A stretch of 32,252 nucleotides of DNA from positions 1 to 32,252 of the IMG/VR virus record IMGVR_UViG_3300032770_000075; one strand, written 5' to 3'. Source of the stretch: a virus. Shown one piece after another: positions 30,123 to 32,252 of the stretch (its first letter is position 1; the number at the start of each line of letters is the position of its first letter). Under the pieces are notes generated by a model. It searched no databases, had not been told where the DNA came from, and saw nothing but the letters and a program-made list of their open reading frames with translations. A program made the position numbers and the translations under genes.

Positions 30123-30739
30123 ATGAATAAACATCTACTCTTGAAATGGTCTGACGGTAACGAGAAGCTAAAAAAACTCGTACTGTTAGCTTTAATCTAC
30201 CAGCTATTAAAGCTTGCCCTATGGCAAGAGTTTGCGCTAGTGTTTGCTATGCCACGCAAGGCGCATATGTTTATCCTAACGTGCAAGCTAGCAGGGCGTA
30301 CAATTTCGACATCGCACAGCATAACCCAGGATTTCAAGATATGTTAATACATGACCTAAAACTAATAAAACAGTCTAGTATTAGAATGCATGACAGCGGG
30401 GATTTTTTCAACCAAGCGTATTTGAATGCGTGGATAGCTGCTATGAAGCAATTCCCTGATAAACAGTTTTATGCATATACGAAAAGCCTACACTTAGACT
30501 ACTCTGCTAAACCAGATAATTTCCAAATAGTCCAGAGTGTAGGTGGCAAACTAGACCATTTAATTGATACTAGCAAGTCTCACAGTCGCATATTCGCCGA
30601 TGATGCTGCCAGGATAGCAGCGGGATATGAAGACGGCAGTAAAGACGATACTACCGCGCAATTCGGGGTGATTAAAATTGGGTTGGTTTATCATGGCAAA
30701 AAGAACTTGACAGAAAACCAGAAAGTTACTTTTAGCTAA
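30123..30739 (+). CDS. Gp88-like phage protein read through a -1 frameshift
   Basis: The 5' frame from ATG 30123 encodes MNKHLLLKWSDGNEKLKK and then diverges into unlikely sequence. The -1 frame, open from 30161, continues TRTVSFNLPAIKACP, then MARVCASVCYATQGAYVYPN, with the family's Cys cluster (C-x5-C-x3-CYA) and the conserved IRMHDSGDFFNQAYLNAWIAAMKQ and FYAYTKS. Together they give a natural ~204-aa Gp88-family protein (family of unknown function, sometimes linked to replication). The internal ATG 30221 has no ribosome site and would drop the conserved NLPA-x3-CP segment. The A7 run at 30170-30176 allows the shift, so either programmed frameshifting, a mutation or a homopolymer error explains it. 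Confidence 0.65.
30170..30214 (+). promoter_or_regulatory. candidate -1 frameshift site: A_AAA_AAA plus hairpin
   Basis: A30170-A30176 in the zero frame reads A AAA AAA, a slippery heptamer. After an 11-base spacer, AGCTTTAAT (30188-30196) and ATTAAAGCT (30206-30214) form a perfect 9-bp stem with a 9-base loop. A slip back by one base here joins the two frames exactly where the protein family would continue. Confidence 0.55.
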
Positions 30740-30757
30740 AGCTAGGTGGGAGCATAT

Positions 30758-31258
30758 ATGGCTATTAAATGGATAAGCCAGGGAAGCAAGCCTAATTGCT
30801 TACTAGCTGCCGCTTGTATGGCGCATGGATTAGTTCAGGCACACTATGACCAATTAGCTCCATATTATTATCCAAATGTTGAAAATATTAACGATGTGCT
30901 ATCTATAATTAACCCAAAATTTAATGAAGTTTCGCTAGTAGCAAACCATGTTGTAAAATATGGGCATCGACGTTTTATAGCTATGGACACTATCCCCGAT
31001 CTGTCAGGTCGTGGAATAATAATTTTCGTGTTTTGGCACCGTGTTATGGGGTTTTTCCCTTCTTGCCATGCTGTAGCCTATAACAATAATGCAATCTATG
31101 ATAGTGATGAACCGGACACCGCTGCAGGAATGCAATTAAACTATTATTTGAAATACAAAAAAATACAGGAAGATACTAAAGACATGACTATTTATTACAA
31201 ACCGAAACTTAACAAAGTAATCAAGATAACAAAACAAGATATTCAGATAATCGCCTAG
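30758..31258 (+). CDS. papain/C39-like cysteine peptidase fold protein
   Basis: ATG 30758 with GGGAG upstream is preferred to GTG 30746. In the 166-aa product a Cys-Asn-Leu helix start is seen near the N-terminus (SKPNCLLAAACMA, C14), a His in SCHAVAYNN (H104) and an Asp in YDSDEPD (D115/D117), the order Cys, His, Asp of papain-like and C39-like peptidases, with the helix and strand pattern between. It could be an active host-directed protease or a related non-peptidase fold. It follows the Gp88-like gene by 18 bases in the same operon. Confidence 0.5.
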   Translation: MAIKWISQGSKPNCLLAAACMAHGLVQAHYDQLAPYYYPNVENINDVLSIINPKFNEVSLVANHVVKYGHRRFIAMDTIPDLSGRGIIIFVFWHRVMGFFPSCHAVAYNNNAIYDSDEPDTAAGMQLNYYLKYKKIQEDTKDMTIYYKPKLNKVIKITKQDIQIIA

Positions 31259-31270
31259 AAAGGGGATAAA

Positions 31271-31435
31271 ATGCTACGCTACAAGGTTAGGAGTTTACAT
31301 AACAATAAACGACCACCATACGTTATTGTAACGAAGCTGTTAGGTCAACGAGTTACAATGGACGAATATGATAGTTATGTAGGCGCGATGATTGAAGCAC
31401 TAGCTATTGATAAAAGGGAGAGTGAAAAACGATGA
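31271..31435 (+). CDS. 54-aa hypothetical basic protein
   Basis: AAGGGG seven bases before ATG 31271. Product MLRYKVRSLHNNKRPPYVIVTK... ends in a charged helix (IEALAIDKRESEKR). Probably a small alpha/beta nucleic-acid-associated protein, but no family is recognised. Confidence 0.6.
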   Translation: MLRYKVRSLHNNKRPPYVIVTKLLGQRVTMDEYDSYVGAMIEALAIDKRESEKR

Positions 31436-31506
31436 CATATGAATGTCAGACAGGCGGTTCTGCTATTAATGTTTCTCAAACATGGAGGATAAAATGGCTA
31501 CAGTAA
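31432..31506 (+). CDS. possible 24-aa leader peptide
   Basis: ATGA overlap with the previous stop; reads MTYECQTGGSAINVSQTWRI KWLQ in two stretches and ends inside the next gene's start region. No strong ribosome site beyond AGGGAG at a long distance. It may simply couple translation to the next gene or be chance. Confidence 0.25.
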   Translation: MTYECQTGGSAINVSQTWRIKWLQ

Positions 31507-31763
31507 CAGGGAAAAGTAAAGGATTGAAAAAAGGTGATTTCGTATTCACGGGCGCATTTCCTGGGATTATTGTCTCAGACGTGCATACGTTTGCCCCATG
31601 CTGTGAAGTTTGGGGTTTTGAACATGAAAGTGGTAGCTGTTACGCCACTGATTTGAGAAAAATCACCAAAGAGGAATTTATTAACTTGGCAAAACAACAA
31701 CCATGCGGGTTTAACGGAATCGCCTACAGCAAAGTGGCGCAAGATGCGCTGAAAGGGGTGTAA
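31494..31763 (+). CDS. hypothetical protein, 89 aa
   Basis: ATG 31494 is chosen because GGAGG at 31484-31488 lies just upstream; the in-frame ATG 31482 overlaps that site. Product: MATVTGKSKGLKKGDFVFTG..., with a PGIIVSDVHTFAPCCEVWGFE beta-hairpin-like core suggestive of a small beta-barrel, and a helical C-terminus. Cys pairs (CC, C) are unpaired with any motif. Not recognised. Confidence 0.55.
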   Translation: MATVTGKSKGLKKGDFVFTGAFPGIIVSDVHTFAPCCEVWGFEHESGSCYATDLRKITKEEFINLAKQQPCGFNGIAYSKVAQDALKGV

Positions 31764-31764
31764 G

Positions 31765-31881
31765 ATGTGCTATACCTGTGATTGTGATGAATTGTTTGAT
31801 GCCGACCCCGATTGTAATTGTGTATGCCACCAGGATGAAATTGAACATGGTTATGAGGAAGAATATGAACCAGTTGAATGA
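31765..31881 (+). CDS. 38-aa cysteine-rich mini-protein
   Basis: AAGGGG precedes ATG 31765. Six cysteines sit in two clusters: C2, C5, C7 near the N-terminus (MCYTCDCDE) and C17, C19, C21 followed by H22 (DCNCVCHQDE). The rest is acidic. Reads like a small metal-binding (zinc or iron-sulphur) or disulphide-rich peptide. It overlaps the next gene by 17 bases. Confidence 0.55.
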   Translation: MCYTCDCDELFDADPDCNCVCHQDEIEHGYEEEYEPVE

Positions 31882-32059
31882 AATATGGATAACAAGCGAT
31901 CATCGGGGGAACGAGTATTTTAATTGTTATTGTCAAGTGGGGAGCATAGAACATATAGAAAAAATAGGTAGTGGATGGAAAGAAAAAGAATTGCTTGACA
32001 ATACTACAGTTCATATGGTAAAATTACTTGAACTTGGGGAGGACAAGTGGGATGGCTAG
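31865..32059 (+). CDS. 64-aa hypothetical protein
   Basis: ATG 31865 is preferred to upstream in-frame starts because GAGGAAG lies upstream of it and the longer reading would lie inside the cysteine-rich gene. Product: MNQLNEIWITSDHRGNEYFNCY then a beta/helix mix ending LELGEDKWDG. No family recognised. Its stop overlaps the last gene by 8 bases. Confidence 0.5.
   Translation: MNQLNEIWITSDHRGNEYFNCYCQVGSIEHIEKIGSGWKEKELLDNTTVHMVKLLELGEDKWDG
31995..32024 (+). promoter_or_regulatory. internal sigma-70-like promoter
   Basis: TTGACA (31995-32000), 18-base spacer, TAAAAT (32019-32024) with TGG extended -10, inside the previous coding sequence and upstream of the gene at 32052. It shares GCTTGACAATA and TATGGTA with the promoter at 29834. 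Confidence 0.4.
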
Positions 32060-32252
32060 AGAAAAGAGAGTAGATAGAGAACTCTATACAATGCTTTGTC
32101 GAGAAGCAAGAAAATATAAAATTTCGTATGTTCATAAGGATCAAAGTGGAAAAAATATCTGGAAACCATACAAGCAATTAAAGAGCGAAATTGAAGCTAT
32201 TAAGAATGTAGACTGCGATAAGAAGGTAGATTGGGAAATAGAAAAAGAAATA
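32052..32252 (+). CDS. hypothetical protein, 3' truncated by window
   Basis: ATG 32052 with GGGGAGGA upstream; the frame stays open for 67 codons to the window end. It opens with a basic helix (MAREKRVDRELYTMLCREAR) and is Lys/Glu-rich. Too incomplete for a function. Confidence 0.55.
   Translation, partial: MAREKRVDRELYTMLCREARKYKISYVHKDQSGKNIWKPYKQLKSEIEAIKNVDCDKKVDWEIEKEI

Noticed and set aside
31724-32014. 96-aa minus-strand ORF over the right cluster
   Set aside because: Opposes three coupled plus-strand genes with good ribosome sites; His/Tyr/Pro-rich shadow.

Overview
The window is part of the genome of a tailed, podovirus-like double-stranded DNA bacteriophage; no bacterial chromosomal gene is recognisable. 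The evidence is a full head-packaging and short-tail module on one strand: terminase small and large subunits, portal, scaffold, N4-gp56-like major capsid protein, head-tail adaptor, a nozzle/tail-tubular-B-like protein and large candidate ejection proteins. No tape measure, tail tube or tail sheath gene is visible. Base composition is AT-rich, Shine-Dalgarno sites are ordinary, and several promoters have near-perfect bacterial sigma-70 hexamers, so the host is a bacterium using a standard housekeeping sigma factor. The host genus cannot be read from the sequence.

Layout. (1) 1-5744, plus strand: a tightly packed cluster of accessory and DNA-metabolism genes. It opens with the 3' end of an OB-fold-like protein and a tRNA-like RNA. 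It continues with an exported Fn3-like protein, a Cas4/RecB-like nuclease overlapping an HNH nuclease, a nucleotide-metabolism trio (MazG-like, deoxyribosyltransferase-like, dATP/dGTP-diphosphohydrolase-like), a holin-like protein and many tiny ORFs. (2) 28903 down to 5741, minus strand: one late operon of about 23 kb with mostly TAATG-type overlaps. In transcription order it holds small virion/fibre-like proteins, an HExxH protein, TerS, a Zn-ribbon protein, TerL, portal, a cluster of five small proteins (four of them very basic), a decoration-like protein, scaffold, major capsid protein, an inserted endonuclease VII-like gene, adaptor, nozzle, two GNAT-like genes and three probable internal/ejection proteins. 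(3) 28904-29894: about 1 kb of non-coding control region. It carries a consensus minus-strand late promoter with an upstream A-tract region and a long structured leader, a dense array of GTAAA/TTTAC boxes with inverted repeats, and plus-strand promoters. (4) 29895-32252, plus strand: small early-type genes, including a Gp88-like gene that can be read only across a frameshift at an A7 slippery run followed by a hairpin, a papain/C39-like protein, a cysteine-rich mini-protein and a gene running off the end.

The control region works as a divergent switch: leftward transcription makes virions, rightward transcription makes early/accessory proteins. The most unusual items are the candidate programmed -1 frameshift in the Gp88-like gene, the tRNA-like RNA with about 85 extra nucleotides in its variable region, four tiny basic virion-operon proteins sharing a Gly-x-x-Phe C-terminus, and the GTAAA box array. 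Fourteen genes below 70 codons were found by reading the gaps directly. All functions rest on motif recognition by eye; no database search was run.
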